Shown here: positions 19,432-27,904 of the stretch, piece by piece | Layout of the letters: every line of letters begins with the position of its first letter | How positions within the stretch are numbered: the stretch's first letter is position 1 | Assembly: GCA_019112875.1 (NCBI GenBank) | Contig: DXIO01000030.1 | Span: 1-64,000 of the forward strand | Direction of reading: 5' to 3' | Source: Candidatus Aquabacterium excrementipullorum | Lineage (GTDB): Bacteria > Pseudomonadota > Gammaproteobacteria > Burkholderiales > Burkholderiaceae_C | Length of the DNA: 64,000 bases | Made by a program: the position numbers and the translations under genes | Notes under the pieces: model-generated | Database searches by the model: none | What the model saw: the letters and a program-made list of their open reading frames with translations, nothing else | Told to the model about the DNA's origin: nothing

Positions 19432-20139
19432 ATGACCGACGAGGACATCGCTGCCCAGCGCCAGCAAATCGCGGACGAACGCGCCAAGCTGGAGAAGGAC
19501 AAGGCCGAGTTCGAACAGAAGAAGCTGCAGCGCATCACCATCGCCGTGTCTTCTGTCGCGGTGTTCGTGTCCTCGCTCCAGGTGGGCGTGGCTTTTCTTC
19601 AAAGCCGGTTGGCCACGGCGCAGACCGTCGAGAAGTTCATCCCGCACCTGCAGAAGCCGGAAACGCGCGACGCGGCCTTGCTGACGATGTCGGTGTTCAC
19701 GGACCAGGGTTTCGTGACCCAGCTGGCCGAGAAGCTGCGGGCCACCACCGTGCTTGAAAGCTTGCAGGCGAAAGGCACTGCCGTTGAACAGGCTCAGGCG
19801 TCTACGGCCTTGTCCGCGCTGGACACGCGACGAGGCAAGCTCATCGAGCAGATCTTCGCGCAGGACAAACCCACGCGCGTGGCGGCCACGACCGAGTTGG
19901 TACGCCAGTGGATGGCCGATCCGAAGCTGCTGCCTGAGTTGGTTGAATTCGCAGAGACGCGAACCACCAATACCAGTGGCGTTGTCAACACCCTGGTGGT
20001 CCTGCGCGAAGCCAATCCGGAGCAGTTGCGTGCCAACGCGGGCGATCTGGCGCCGTTGCTCGACAAGGCCAAAGCGAACGGGCCGCAGACTGCAGACTTG
20101 GTCAATCAAGTCATGGCACGCAGCAATCTCAGGAACTGA
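19432..20139 (+). CDS. Hypothetical protein: coiled coil, one TM helix, helical repeat tail
   Basis: 235 residues. Residues 1-35 form a charged coiled coil (RQQIADERAKLEKDKAEFEQ), then a probable membrane helix (ITIAVSSVAVFVSSLQVGVA), then an all-helical region with repeats of 30-40 residues that resembles HEAT-type repeats (DAALLTMSVFTDQGF, ATTELVRQWMADPKL, VVNTLVVLREANP). No family recognised. ATG 19432 chosen; in-frame sequence upstream is not protein-like. Immediately upstream of tRNA-Arg on the other strand. Confidence 0.65.
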   Translation: MTDEDIAAQRQQIADERAKLEKDKAEFEQKKLQRITIAVSSVAVFVSSLQVGVAFLQSRLATAQTVEKFIPHLQKPETRDAALLTMSVFTDQGFVTQLAEKLRATTVLESLQAKGTAVEQAQASTALSALDTRRGKLIEQIFAQDKPTRVAATTELVRQWMADPKLLPELVEFAETRTTNTSGVVNTLVVLREANPEQLRANAGDLAPLLDKAKANGPQTADLVNQVMARSNLRN

Positions 20140-20155
20140 CGGCCGAAGTGGCAAG

Positions 20156-20230
20156 TGGCGGCCCCGACAGGAATCGAACCTGTACTTGACCCTTAGGAGG
20201 GGTCCGTGATATCCATTTCACCACGGAGCC
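20156..20230 (-). tRNA. tRNA-Arg (anticodon CCT)
   Basis: On the minus strand the sequence folds into a full cloverleaf: 7-bp acceptor stem (GGCTCCG with CGGGGCC), anticodon stem GACCC/GGGTC around loop CTCCTAA giving anticodon CCT (reads AGG), T arm ACAGG-TTCGATT-CCTGT, discriminator G and encoded CCA. tRNA-Arg(CCT) is a frequent integration target for mobile elements, but I see no integrase or direct repeat of its 3' end here. Confidence 0.95.
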
Positions 20231-20265
20231 AGCACGGCCGACATTGTGCCTCAGGCTGACATCGC

Positions 20266-21015
20266 TCAGCCCTTGCGCGCATGCTTCATGTGCACCTTCC
20301 ACATGAAGCCGACCAGATTGTCACCGTAGGAGATCGCCTTGCGCGTCAGCTCGAACGGGTTGTGGGAGGTGTTGGCCGCGCCGCGGATGCAGGTCAGGCC
20401 CGTGCGGTAGCCCGCCTCTTCGACCAGATCGCGTGAGCGTTGGTCGTAGTCGCCATACGGGTAGCAGAAGTCAGGCACCGAGGCGCCCAGCAGATCCTCC
20501 AGCGCCGCCTTGCTGCCAAAGATCTCTTCGCGCTGGGCTTCCGGCGACAGCTTCGACAAGCGCGGGTGAGTCATCGCGTGCGAGCCGAAATGCGCGCCTT
20601 CGCTGTGCAGCTGGCGGATCGCAGCGGCGTCCATCAATTTGGGCAGCTCGGGGCGGTCGGTCAGCCAGTCGGCCGTCTTGCCGATCAGGGATGTGACCAG
20701 GAACACCGTGGCCGGGCTGTCGTACTCCTTCAGCGCGGGCCAGGCGAATTCGCGAAAATCGTCATAGCCGTCGTCGACCGTGATCACCACGGAGCGCTTG
20801 GGCAGCGGCTCGCCTTCGAACAGGCAGCGGTAGGCCTCGGCCAGGCTCAGCACCTTGAAGCCGGCGAGCTTCAGGTAGCGCAACTGCCCACGGAATCGGT
20901 CGATGTGGCAGAACAGGGCCCTGTGCGCGTCCGGGCGCGGGTAGCGCCCGATCTGGTGGTACATCAGGATCGACAGGGCCGGGGCATCGTCAAGGGAAGG
21001 AGGCGTGGCGCTCAT
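20266..21015 (-). CDS. Polysaccharide deacetylase (NodB domain)
   Basis: 249 residues from ATG 21015. Motifs of carbohydrate esterase family 4: ILMYHQIG, VITVDDGYDDF (catalytic Asp pair), GSHAMTHPRLSKL (metal His pair), FCYPYGDYD. It removes acetyl groups from an N-acetylated glycan. A TTG at 21057 overlapping the upstream glycosyltransferase stop is an alternative, translationally coupled start. The pair probably works on an exopolysaccharide or envelope glycan. No signal peptide seen. Confidence 0.88.
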   Translation of the reverse strand: MSATPPSLDDAPALSILMYHQIGRYPRPDAHRALFCHIDRFRGQLRYLKLAGFKVLSLAEAYRCLFEGEPLPKRSVVITVDDGYDDFREFAWPALKEYDSPATVFLVTSLIGKTADWLTDRPELPKLMDAAAIRQLHSEGAHFGSHAMTHPRLSKLSPEAQREEIFGSKAALEDLLGASVPDFCYPYGDYDQRSRDLVEEAGYRTGLTCIRGAANTSHNPFELTRKAISYGDNLVGFMWKVHMKHARKG

Positions 21016-21053
21016 GGCCGGCACTGTAGCGCAATCGCCCTTTCGATGCGCCG

Positions 21054-22115
21054 TCAATGCGCCAGCGCCAGCGCGGACAGGTGGCCTCGGTACACGTCCA
21101 GCGCGCGGTTGACCATGGTGTGCTCGGTCAGGTGCTGGTCGTAGAAGCGGCGGCCGTTCTCGGCCAGTTGGCGTGCAAAGGCGCGGTCGGCCGCCAGGCG
21201 TGTGATGGCCTGGCCCATTTCGGTGGGTGTGTCGGGTGTGACCACCAGGCCGGTCTGCTCGTGCAGCACCACCTCGGGCATGCCGCCGACGCGAGTGGCG
21301 ATCACGGGCAGGCGGGCCACGAAGGCTTCCGACACGGCCAGCGGCAGGCCTTCGCGGCGCGAGGGCTGCACGTACAGGTCGAAACCCTGCAAGATGCGCT
21401 GCACGTCGGAGCGGAAGCCCAGGTAGGTCACGCGGCCAGGGGTCTGAGGCAGTTGGTGCACCTGTGCGGCGTAGTCGGTGTCATCGGCACCGATCAGGTA
21501 CAGGCGCACCTTGGGGTCGCTCACCTCGGCCAGCGCGCGCACCAGCACGTCCTGCCCCTTGTCGCGGATGAAACGGCCGGCATGCACCACCGCGAAGGTG
21601 TCCTCGGGGATGCCCAGTTCCTGGCGGATGGCCTGGCAATCGTGGCGGGGCGCATCGGGCACGCCGGTGTAGATGACAGAGAGCTTGTCTTGCGGGTGGC
21701 CGTATGCGAGCAGGTTGGTCTCGTTGGCTTTGGAGTCCGCGATGATGTGGTCGCAGCGGTCCATGTGCTTGAGCGCGTTGGTGGTGTGCGCGGTGCTGAT
21801 GGCGACCGTGCCGCTCAGGCGACCGGCCCAGCCCGCGTAGTACGAGGCGCGCACCAGGTGGCCATGGATGATGTCTGCCCCCCAGGTCTTGACGAGGCGC
21901 AGCAGCCTGAGGTGCGAGCCGATGTCGTACAGGCCGGTCATGCGCAGGTGCGTGGCCGGGATGCCGTGCTCCTGGCAGGCCTTGCCCAGCCAGGAATCCA
22001 GCGGGCCGGCGAACATCACCTCGTGCCCCTGGGCGATCTGGCCCCGCATCAGGATGATCACGTGGCTCTCGGCACCGCCGTAGCCATGGCTGTGCAGGAC
22101 ATGAAGGATGCGCAT
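21054..22115 (-). CDS. Family 4 glycosyltransferase
   Basis: 353 residues, GT-B fold: MRILHVLHSHGYGGAESHVI start, C-terminal nucleotide-sugar site PSRREGLPLAVSEAFVARLP followed by TRVGGMPEVVLHEQTGLVV. ATG 22115 is preceded by GAGGAAGAAG, a strong ribosome-binding site. Transfers an activated sugar in the cytosol, probably to a lipid-linked or polysaccharide acceptor; acts with the deacetylase that follows directly. Only two genes in this cluster, so a complete polysaccharide pathway must lie elsewhere. Confidence 0.9.
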   Translation of the reverse strand: MRILHVLHSHGYGGAESHVIILMRGQIAQGHEVMFAGPLDSWLGKACQEHGIPATHLRMTGLYDIGSHLRLLRLVKTWGADIIHGHLVRASYYAGWAGRLSGTVAISTAHTTNALKHMDRCDHIIADSKANETNLLAYGHPQDKLSVIYTGVPDAPRHDCQAIRQELGIPEDTFAVVHAGRFIRDKGQDVLVRALAEVSDPKVRLYLIGADDTDYAAQVHQLPQTPGRVTYLGFRSDVQRILQGFDLYVQPSRREGLPLAVSEAFVARLPVIATRVGGMPEVVLHEQTGLVVTPDTPTEMGQAITRLAADRAFARQLAENGRRFYDQHLTEHTMVNRALDVYRGHLSALALAH

Positions 22116-22137
22116 GACTTCTTCCTCGGGAAGGCTG

Positions 22138-22157
22138 GGCGCCCACGGGGGGGCGCC
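22138..22157. repeat. GC-rich palindrome in the glycosyltransferase leader
   Basis: Perfect 7-bp arms GGCGCCC/GGGCGCC around a six-base loop, 22 bp upstream of the glycosyltransferase start. It shares a CCCACGGGGGG core with the GC-rich palindrome downstream of the parC start region near 36965-36980, suggesting a dispersed intergenic repeat. Confidence 0.4.
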
Positions 22158-22187
22158 TGTTTCTGAATGTAAACAGCCTACGCGAAT

Positions 22188-22238
22188 AAGTCATAAATGA
22201 TTGTCATTCTCGGTTAATTCGATCATTTGTTATGACTT
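22188..22238. promoter_or_regulatory. Long inverted repeat, candidate operator
   Basis: Perfect 9-bp arms AAGTCATAA (22188-22196) and TTATGACTT (22230-22238). Inside them a second matching pair, ATGATT (22197-22202) and GATCAT (22220s), keeps the symmetry with a 3-base offset. It sits in an AT-rich island in the 344-bp gap between the divergent glycosyltransferase and the Tat-amidase genes. Arm centres are about 42 bp apart, roughly four helical turns. It could bind a dimeric regulator; the AraC-amidase fusion is the nearest candidate. The rest of the gap shows a TTGACA at 22304 without a fitting -10. Confidence 0.5.
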
Positions 22239-22459
22239 GATTCAGCCGGGACTCAGGGGGCATTCACCGGGCCGGTGGCGGGATCTGCCTTGCTGAACAG
22301 AGATTGACAAGCATTTGTGCGCGCCTGGACAAGGCCTTCGACGGGCCTGCAGCGAATAATTTCTTCGCACCCCATCCGCTGCTTCCACAGACGTACAGAC
22401 CTTTTCAGAGAAAGGCCTGAGGGGGTGCTCATCCCTTCAAAACCCTTTCAAAAGGATTC

Positions 22460-23917
22460 ATGGCCATGTCCAGCCACATCTGCGGTCCCGGTTGTTCCCA
22501 CGGCGTCACGCCCGCGGCAGAGAAAGACATCAAGGAAGAGTTCAAGGTTGCGCGGCGCTCGTTCCTGCGCGACGCGATGGCCGCCAGCGGCGCCGCCGTG
22601 TCGGCCGGGGCGCTGACCGCGTCGATGTCGCCCAGCGCCTTCGCGCAGAGCGCCAAGCCCGGCTCGGGCATGACCAGCCACTACTACATCCCGGCCAGCG
22701 CCAACACCGTGCTGTGGGGCTACTTCAGCAAGTCGGCCAAGCCGGTGGTCGAGGTGGAATCGGGCGATTTCGTCACCATCGAGACGCTGACCCACCACGC
22801 CAACGACGATGCCGAGCGCATGGTCAAGGGCGATGCGGGTGCCGAAAGCGTCTTCCACTGGGACAGCAAGAAAAAGGGCGTGAACCGCCGCGGTGCCGGC
22901 CCCATGGACGCCAAGGTGGGCGCCGGTGGCGGCGAAGGCGTGCACATCTGCACCGGGCCCGTCTACATCAAGGGCGCAGAGCCCGGCGACATCCTCGAGG
23001 TACGCATCATCGACTGCGTGCCCCGTCCCAGCGCCAACCCCCTGTACAAGGGCCGCTCCTTCGGCAGCAACGCCGCCGCCAACTGGGGCTTCCACTACGG
23101 TGACACGCTGACTGAGCCCAAGAAGCGGGAGGTCGTCACCATCTACGAGGTGGACGCCACCGGCGAGCGCAACTGGGCCCGCGCCGTCTACAACTACAAG
23201 TGGACGCCGCAGACCGATCCCTTCGGCGTGGTGCACCCCACCATCGACTACCCCGGCGTGCCGGTGGACCACCGCACCATCACCAAGAACGAGAACGTGC
23301 TCAAGAACATCCGCATCCCGGTGCGGCCGCACTTCGGCACCATGGGCGTGGCCCCGGCCGAGGCGGAGTTCGTCACCTCGATCCCGCCCAACTACACCGG
23401 CGGCAACATCGACAACTGGCGCATCGGCAAAGGCGCGACCCTCTACTACCCGGTGGCCGTGAAGGGCGCGATGTTCTCGGTGGGCGATCCGCACGCCTCG
23501 CAAGGCGATTCGGAACTGTGTGGCACGGCCATCGAGTGTTCGCTCACCGGCACCTTCCAGCTGATCCTGCACAAGAAGGCCGACCTGCCCAGCACGCCGC
23601 TGGCCGAGCTGAACTACCCGCTGCTGGAAACGCAGGACGAATGGCTGCTGCATGGCTTCAGCTACGCCAACTACCTGGCCGAGCTGGGCCCGGGCGCGCA
23701 GAAGGACATCTACGGCAAGTCGTCGGTCGACAAGGCCCTGCGCGATGCGTATCACAAGATGCGCCACTTCCTGATGACCACGCAGAACCTCAGCGAGGAC
23801 GAGGCCATCTCGCTGATGTCCATCGCGGTGGACTTCGGCATCACGCAGGTGGTCGATGGCAACTGGGGTGTGCACGCGCTGGTCAAGAAGAGCATCTTCC
23901 CGGCGCGCGGCACCTGA
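22460..23917 (+). CDS. Acetamidase/formamidase with Tat signal
   Basis: 485 residues. The N terminus has a Tat-type signal: VARRSFLRDAMAASGAAVSA (twin Arg at residues 32-33), with likely cleavage near FAQSA about residue 60. A hydrophilic CGPGCSHG stretch precedes it. The rest is an acetamidase/formamidase (FmdA/AmdA family) domain: RRGAGPMDAKVG, HICTGPVYIKGAEPGD, and SVGDPHASQGDSELCGTAIE. The family hydrolyses formamide or short aliphatic amides to ammonia and acid; most known members are cytosolic, so export is notable. AAAAGGA precedes ATG 22460. It is 51 bp before the AraC-amidase fusion gene and closely similar to that protein's C-terminal half. Confidence 0.9.
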   Translation: MAMSSHICGPGCSHGVTPAAEKDIKEEFKVARRSFLRDAMAASGAAVSAGALTASMSPSAFAQSAKPGSGMTSHYYIPASANTVLWGYFSKSAKPVVEVESGDFVTIETLTHHANDDAERMVKGDAGAESVFHWDSKKKGVNRRGAGPMDAKVGAGGGEGVHICTGPVYIKGAEPGDILEVRIIDCVPRPSANPLYKGRSFGSNAAANWGFHYGDTLTEPKKREVVTIYEVDATGERNWARAVYNYKWTPQTDPFGVVHPTIDYPGVPVDHRTITKNENVLKNIRIPVRPHFGTMGVAPAEAEFVTSIPPNYTGGNIDNWRIGKGATLYYPVAVKGAMFSVGDPHASQGDSELCGTAIECSLTGTFQLILHKKADLPSTPLAELNYPLLETQDEWLLHGFSYANYLAELGPGAQKDIYGKSSVDKALRDAYHKMRHFLMTTQNLSEDEAISLMSIAVDFGITQVVDGNWGVHALVKKSIFPARGT

Positions 23918-23968
23918 TGCACTCGCAGGTCACGAGGCATTGGCACAGCGCTCGCTTGCACGGAGCCC

Positions 23969-26428
23969 ATGATGCTCAATGATCTGCGACGCTTTTCCAC
24001 CAGCGCCTTTCCGGACAAGCTGCGCCAAGCGGCCTGGTCGGAGGTGCTGGAGAAAGTACTGCTCAGCAGCGGCCCGGCGAACCCCTCGATGCCACCGCTG
24101 GACGGGCACGTGTCCAGCAGCACCTCGGCGCTGGAATCGGTGTTCGTCAAGCTCAGCGCCTCGCCGCAGGTGCTGGTGCCCCACTCCGCCAACGCGCGCC
24201 GGTACGGCCATGCCGTGCTGGTGCTGGCCGTGCTCGATGGCAGTGGTCTGGTGGCCGATGCCGACGAGACGCTGGCCTTGTCACCCGGCGACATCCTGGT
24301 GCTGGACCCGGCGCGCGCCTGGCGGGTCGAGCTGAACACCGATTTCCGTGCCGTGATCGCACGGCTGGAATCGGCCAGCTTCATCCTGCGCCTGGTGCGC
24401 ACCTGCGGGCAGGAGCTCAACAAGATCGACACGCAGGCGGGGGTCGGTGCCGTTTGCCTGACGCTGGTGCGCGCCATCGCCGATGAGCTCGAGCACCTGG
24501 GTCGCCATGAATTGCCGCCACTGGAAGCGACGCTGACCGAGTTGCTGGTGGCCTGCCTCTCGCGTCAGGAGCACCGCGCGCAGGCTGGCCAGACGGAGGA
24601 CAGCACCTCCGTGCAACTGGGCCACCTGCGCCGCGTGTGCCGCGCCATCGAATCGCGCCTGGGCGACGCCGAGTTGCAGATCGATGACATCGGCCGCCTG
24701 GAGGACCTGTCCACCCGCTACATCCAGAAGCTGTTCCAGGTGGGCTCGACCACCTTCAGCGACTACCTGAAATCACGACGGCTGGAGCGCTGCCGGCTGG
24801 ACCTGGCCAACCCGGCGCTGGGCCACATCACCATCTCGGAACTCTGTTTCAGATGGGGCTTCAAGGATGCGGCGCATTTCAGCCGGGCGTTCAGCGCGCG
24901 CTATGGCGTGTCGCCTCGCGCCTACCGCGCCGAGCCGCGCAGGGACGGAGAAGAGAAACTGCGCCGTGGGCGCCCTGCGCAACCGCCCGCACCCAAGCCC
25001 GCCGCGCGCGAAGAAGGCACGACCGCATCACCCGGTGCAGGCGCCGATGCCCGCCGCAGCCAGTTTCAGAACGTGTTGAGCGACCACGCACGCTACGCCG
25101 TGGCGCTGGCCCTGTCACCCAAACGCGCTGCACCTTTGCCGGGCACCGCCGCATCGCCGGGCGAGCCCCTGCCCAACCATTACTACGTGCCCGTGTCGGA
25201 CAAGACCGTGCACTGGGGCTACTTCAGCCGCAGCATCAAGCCTGTGCTGTCGGTGCGATCAGGCGACATCGTCACCATCGAGACGCTCACGCAGCACGCC
25301 AGCGACGACCGCGAGCGCATGATCGATGGCGACCCGGGCGCCGAAAGCGTCTTTTACTGGACAGCCCGCAAGAAAGCAGTCGATCGCCGCGGCGCCGGCC
25401 CGATGGACGCCTCCATCTACGGCCGTGGTGCCGGCGAAGGCTTCGGCGTGCACATCTGCACCGGCCCTGTCTACGTGCATGGCGCCGAGCCGGGCGATGT
25501 GCTGGAGGTCCGCATTCTGGACATCGTGCCGCGCGCCAGTTGCCACCCGAGCCACCATGGCCGCATCTTCGGCAGCAACGCGGCGGCCTGGTGGGGCTTT
25601 CACTACAAGGACATGCTGACCGAGCCCAAGCAGCGCGAGGTCGTCACCATCTACGAGATCGACCCATCGCCCGAGCAACCGCACGCCAAGGCCGTCTACA
25701 ACTACCGCTGGACGCCACAGACCGATCCCTTCGGCGTGCGCCATGACACCATCGACTACCCCGGCGTGCCGGTGGACCCGGCCACGGTGGAGAAGAAGTA
25801 CGGTGTGCTGGCCAAGGCCCGCGTGCCCATCCGCCCGCACTTCGGCGTGCTGGCCGTGGCCCCGCGTGAGCAAGGCATGGTCGATTCGATCCCGCCCGGC
25901 TACTTCGGCGGCAACCTGGACAACTGGCGCGCCGGCAAGGGCACGCAGCTCTACCTGCCCGTGTCGGCCGAAGGCGCCTTGTTCTCGGTGGGCGATCCGC
26001 ACGCATCGCAGGGCGACTCGGAGGTGTGCGGCACGGCCATCGAGTGCTCGCTGACCGGCGTGTTCCAGTTGGTGCTGCACAAGAAGGCCGATCTGGCCGG
26101 CAGCTTCATGGCCGATCTGCACTACCCCTTCCTGGAAACGCCCAATGAGTGGGTACTGCACGGCTTCAGTTTCTCGGACCACTTCGCCGAGCTGGGGCCA
26201 CAGGCGCAGACCCAGGTCTACCAGAAGTCATCGCTGGACGCGGCCATGCTGGACGCCTTCCGCAAGGCGCGCCACTACCTGATGCAGGCCCACCAGCTCA
26301 GCGAAGATGAAGCCGTGTCGCTGCTGTCGGTGGGCGTGGATTTCGGCATCACCCAGGTGGTCGATGGCAACCTGGGCGTGCACGCGATCATCAAGAAAGC
26401 GCTGTTCCCGGACCTGGCCGAGGGCTGA
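23969..26428 (+). CDS. AraC-family regulator fused to acetamidase/formamidase
   Basis: 819 residues in one uninterrupted frame. Residues about 50-210 resemble the AraC-binding-like (cupin-type) sensor domain (RRYGHAVLVLAVLDGSG, LSPGDILVLDP). Residues about 235-320 are a full AraC/XylS double helix-turn-helix: LEDLSTRYIQKLFQ, TFSDYLKSRRLERC, ITISELCFRWGFKDAAHFSR, YGVSPRAYR. A Pro/Ala/Arg-rich linker follows (about 322-398). Residues about 400-819 are a complete amidase, like its neighbour: NHYYVPVSDKTVHWGY, RRGAGPMDAS, HICTGPVYVHGAEPGD, SVGDPHASQGDSEVCGTAIE. No signal peptide, so cytosolic. I know of no characterised protein with this architecture. Inference: an enzyme that also regulates transcription, perhaps reporting amide supply or turnover, and controlling its own operon. 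Alternative: the amidase part serves only as a ligand sensor. Confidence 0.9.
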   Translation: MMLNDLRRFSTSAFPDKLRQAAWSEVLEKVLLSSGPANPSMPPLDGHVSSSTSALESVFVKLSASPQVLVPHSANARRYGHAVLVLAVLDGSGLVADADETLALSPGDILVLDPARAWRVELNTDFRAVIARLESASFILRLVRTCGQELNKIDTQAGVGAVCLTLVRAIADELEHLGRHELPPLEATLTELLVACLSRQEHRAQAGQTEDSTSVQLGHLRRVCRAIESRLGDAELQIDDIGRLEDLSTRYIQKLFQVGSTTFSDYLKSRRLERCRLDLANPALGHITISELCFRWGFKDAAHFSRAFSARYGVSPRAYRAEPRRDGEEKLRRGRPAQPPAPKPAAREEGTTASPGAGADARRSQFQNVLSDHARYAVALALSPKRAAPLPGTAASPGEPLPNHYYVPVSDKTVHWGYFSRSIKPVLSVRSGDIVTIETLTQHASDDRERMIDGDPGAESVFYWTARKKAVDRRGAGPMDASIYGRGAGEGFGVHICTGPVYVHGAEPGDVLEVRILDIVPRASCHPSHHGRIFGSNAAAWWGFHYKDMLTEPKQREVVTIYEIDPSPEQPHAKAVYNYRWTPQTDPFGVRHDTIDYPGVPVDPATVEKKYGVLAKARVPIRPHFGVLAVAPREQGMVDSIPPGYFGGNLDNWRAGKGTQLYLPVSAEGALFSVGDPHASQGDSEVCGTAIECSLTGVFQLVLHKKADLAGSFMADLHYPFLETPNEWVLHGFSFSDHFAELGPQAQTQVYQKSSLDAAMLDAFRKARHYLMQAHQLSEDEAVSLLSVGVDFGITQVVDGNLGVHAIIKKALFPDLAEG

Positions 26429-26443
26429 AGCCGCTGCGCCAGC

Positions 26444-27745
26444 TCACTTGCCGTGCAGATCGCCCACAGGTTTGAGCCAGCGGGGCGCCTGCTCGCTCAG
26501 CCAGTTGCGCGCCAAGGCATCGTCCTGCAGCCAGGCGTCCAGGAAGGCGATGCTCACCGTGGTCACGGCGGCGCGCTGCATGGCCTGCTGAGTGGGCGAC
26601 ACAGCACGGCCCTCCCTGGATCCGCCGGGACCACCGCGGCCACCCGGACCGCCGCCATGGCCGCCACCACCGCCAGACCCCCCCATGCCGCCGCCCCTGC
26701 CACCACGGCCACCGCCGGGCGGCAAGCCACCACCCGATCCGCCGGGACCATCGGCTCCATCGCCGTCACCGCCCGGGCCGCTGCCTTCAGCGCCCCCTTT
26801 GCCGCCGGGGCCTGCGCCTTGCCGGCCGCCGACGTCACCGTCGCCCCCCAAACGCTCGCGTCCTTCGCGGCCACCCAGGTCATCATGGCTGGCGCCGCCC
26901 AGCATCAGCATGAACTTCTGCCCGGCCGGCATGCCCCCAAAGGGCGCCGTGCGCAGGTAGGAGGCCGACACCAGCCCGAATGGGTCCGTGTCCCGGTCGG
27001 AGGTGATGGTGAGGATGGGGGCGTTCAGATCCGCATAACGCGTGTCGAAGCCGCCCTGGCTGAAGCTCGCATACGGGCTCAGCCAGATGAAGGCCTTGAA
27101 GGCCCCGGCCAGCGTGGAGGCGGACGCCTCGCGCATGTGGTTCACGTGTTCGCCCGCGGCCCACTGGGCGGTGTAGGCACCCAGGTCGTAGCCGGCCAAG
27201 GCCGCCAGCTTGAGGTTCACGCGCTGCAGCCCGGGCTCGCCGGCCGCCTGGGCCCGGGTCAGATCGGCCATGAGCTGGGCCAGCAGATTGGTGCGCTGCT
27301 GCAAGGCATCGCTGGCGAAACGCTGGCTGGCCCATTGGCGCAGATCCCCTTGAGGGCGCTGTTCGTCGTCTGGCAGTGCCTGCCACGACAGCACCGCGTA
27401 GCCCGCCTGTGCGAGCGCGTTGCGCCAGGACTCGTTGGCCAAGGCGTCCTGTCCGGCCCCGGGCAGGTAGACCACCAGCGGATGCGGCCCGGCCTGCTGG
27501 GGCCGCGTCCACACCAGGCGGAAGGGGCGGCCCTGCACCACCCTGAGTTCATCCACCTGGCTGACGGGATACTGATGAGCCGCCGGGTAGCCCTTGGCCT
27601 CGAACTGCTGCACGCGCGCGGGATCCAGCTTGGGCACCTGCCGCTCGGGGCCGGCGCAGGCTACCAAGCCTGCCACCGACACCGCCATGGCGATGCGACG
27701 GACCGCCGCGCCGATCCTCACGGGCCGGTCGGCCGTCATCGTCAT
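26444..27745 (-). CDS. Lipoprotein alpha/beta hydrolase-like protein with Gly-rich insert
   Basis: 433 residues from ATG 27745 (ATG 27739 and 27775 are alternatives). Lipoprotein signal: basic n-region (RPVRIGAAVRR), hydrophobic IAMAVSVAGLVAC with lipobox LVAC. The body looks like an alpha/beta hydrolase: LVVYLPGAGQ, ALAGYDLGAYTAQ in place of a nucleophile elbow (GYDLG, Asp where Ser is usual), LTITSDRDTDPF, and GGASHDDLGG. About 90 residues rich in Gly, with Pro, Arg and Asp, follow that His segment, then a normal C-terminal helix. Catalysis is doubtful or uses Asp. Convergent with the AraC-amidase gene, 15 bp apart. Confidence 0.65.
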   Translation of the reverse strand: MTMTADRPVRIGAAVRRIAMAVSVAGLVACAGPERQVPKLDPARVQQFEAKGYPAAHQYPVSQVDELRVVQGRPFRLVWTRPQQAGPHPLVVYLPGAGQDALANESWRNALAQAGYAVLSWQALPDDEQRPQGDLRQWASQRFASDALQQRTNLLAQLMADLTRAQAAGEPGLQRVNLKLAALAGYDLGAYTAQWAAGEHVNHMREASASTLAGAFKAFIWLSPYASFSQGGFDTRYADLNAPILTITSDRDTDPFGLVSASYLRTAPFGGMPAGQKFMLMLGGASHDDLGGREGRERLGGDGDVGGRQGAGPGGKGGAEGSGPGGDGDGADGPGGSGGGLPPGGGRGGRGGGMGGSGGGGGHGGGPGGRGGPGGSREGRAVSPTQQAMQRAAVTTVSIAFLDAWLQDDALARNWLSEQAPRWLKPVGDLHGK

Positions 27746-27904
27746 CTCGGAAAAACGGGGCACGTCGCGCGTCATCACATCGGTCCATCGGAGCACCGCG
27801 CAAGGTGCGGCCTGCGCATGCTGGGCCGGCGACGTAAAGCGCCGATGTCGGGGAGGTTAAGGAATGCTGGCGACGCCAGCAGCCCTGCTTGGAGCCACGG
27901 GCCC

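Noticed and set aside
20156-20230. tRNA-Arg(CCT) as an attachment site of an integrated element
   Set aside because: No integrase gene and no repeat of the tRNA 3' end was seen on either side within the window.
22304-22332. TTGACA as a -35 element for the Tat-amidase gene
   Set aside because: At 16-18 bp spacing the next hexamer does not resemble a -10 element.
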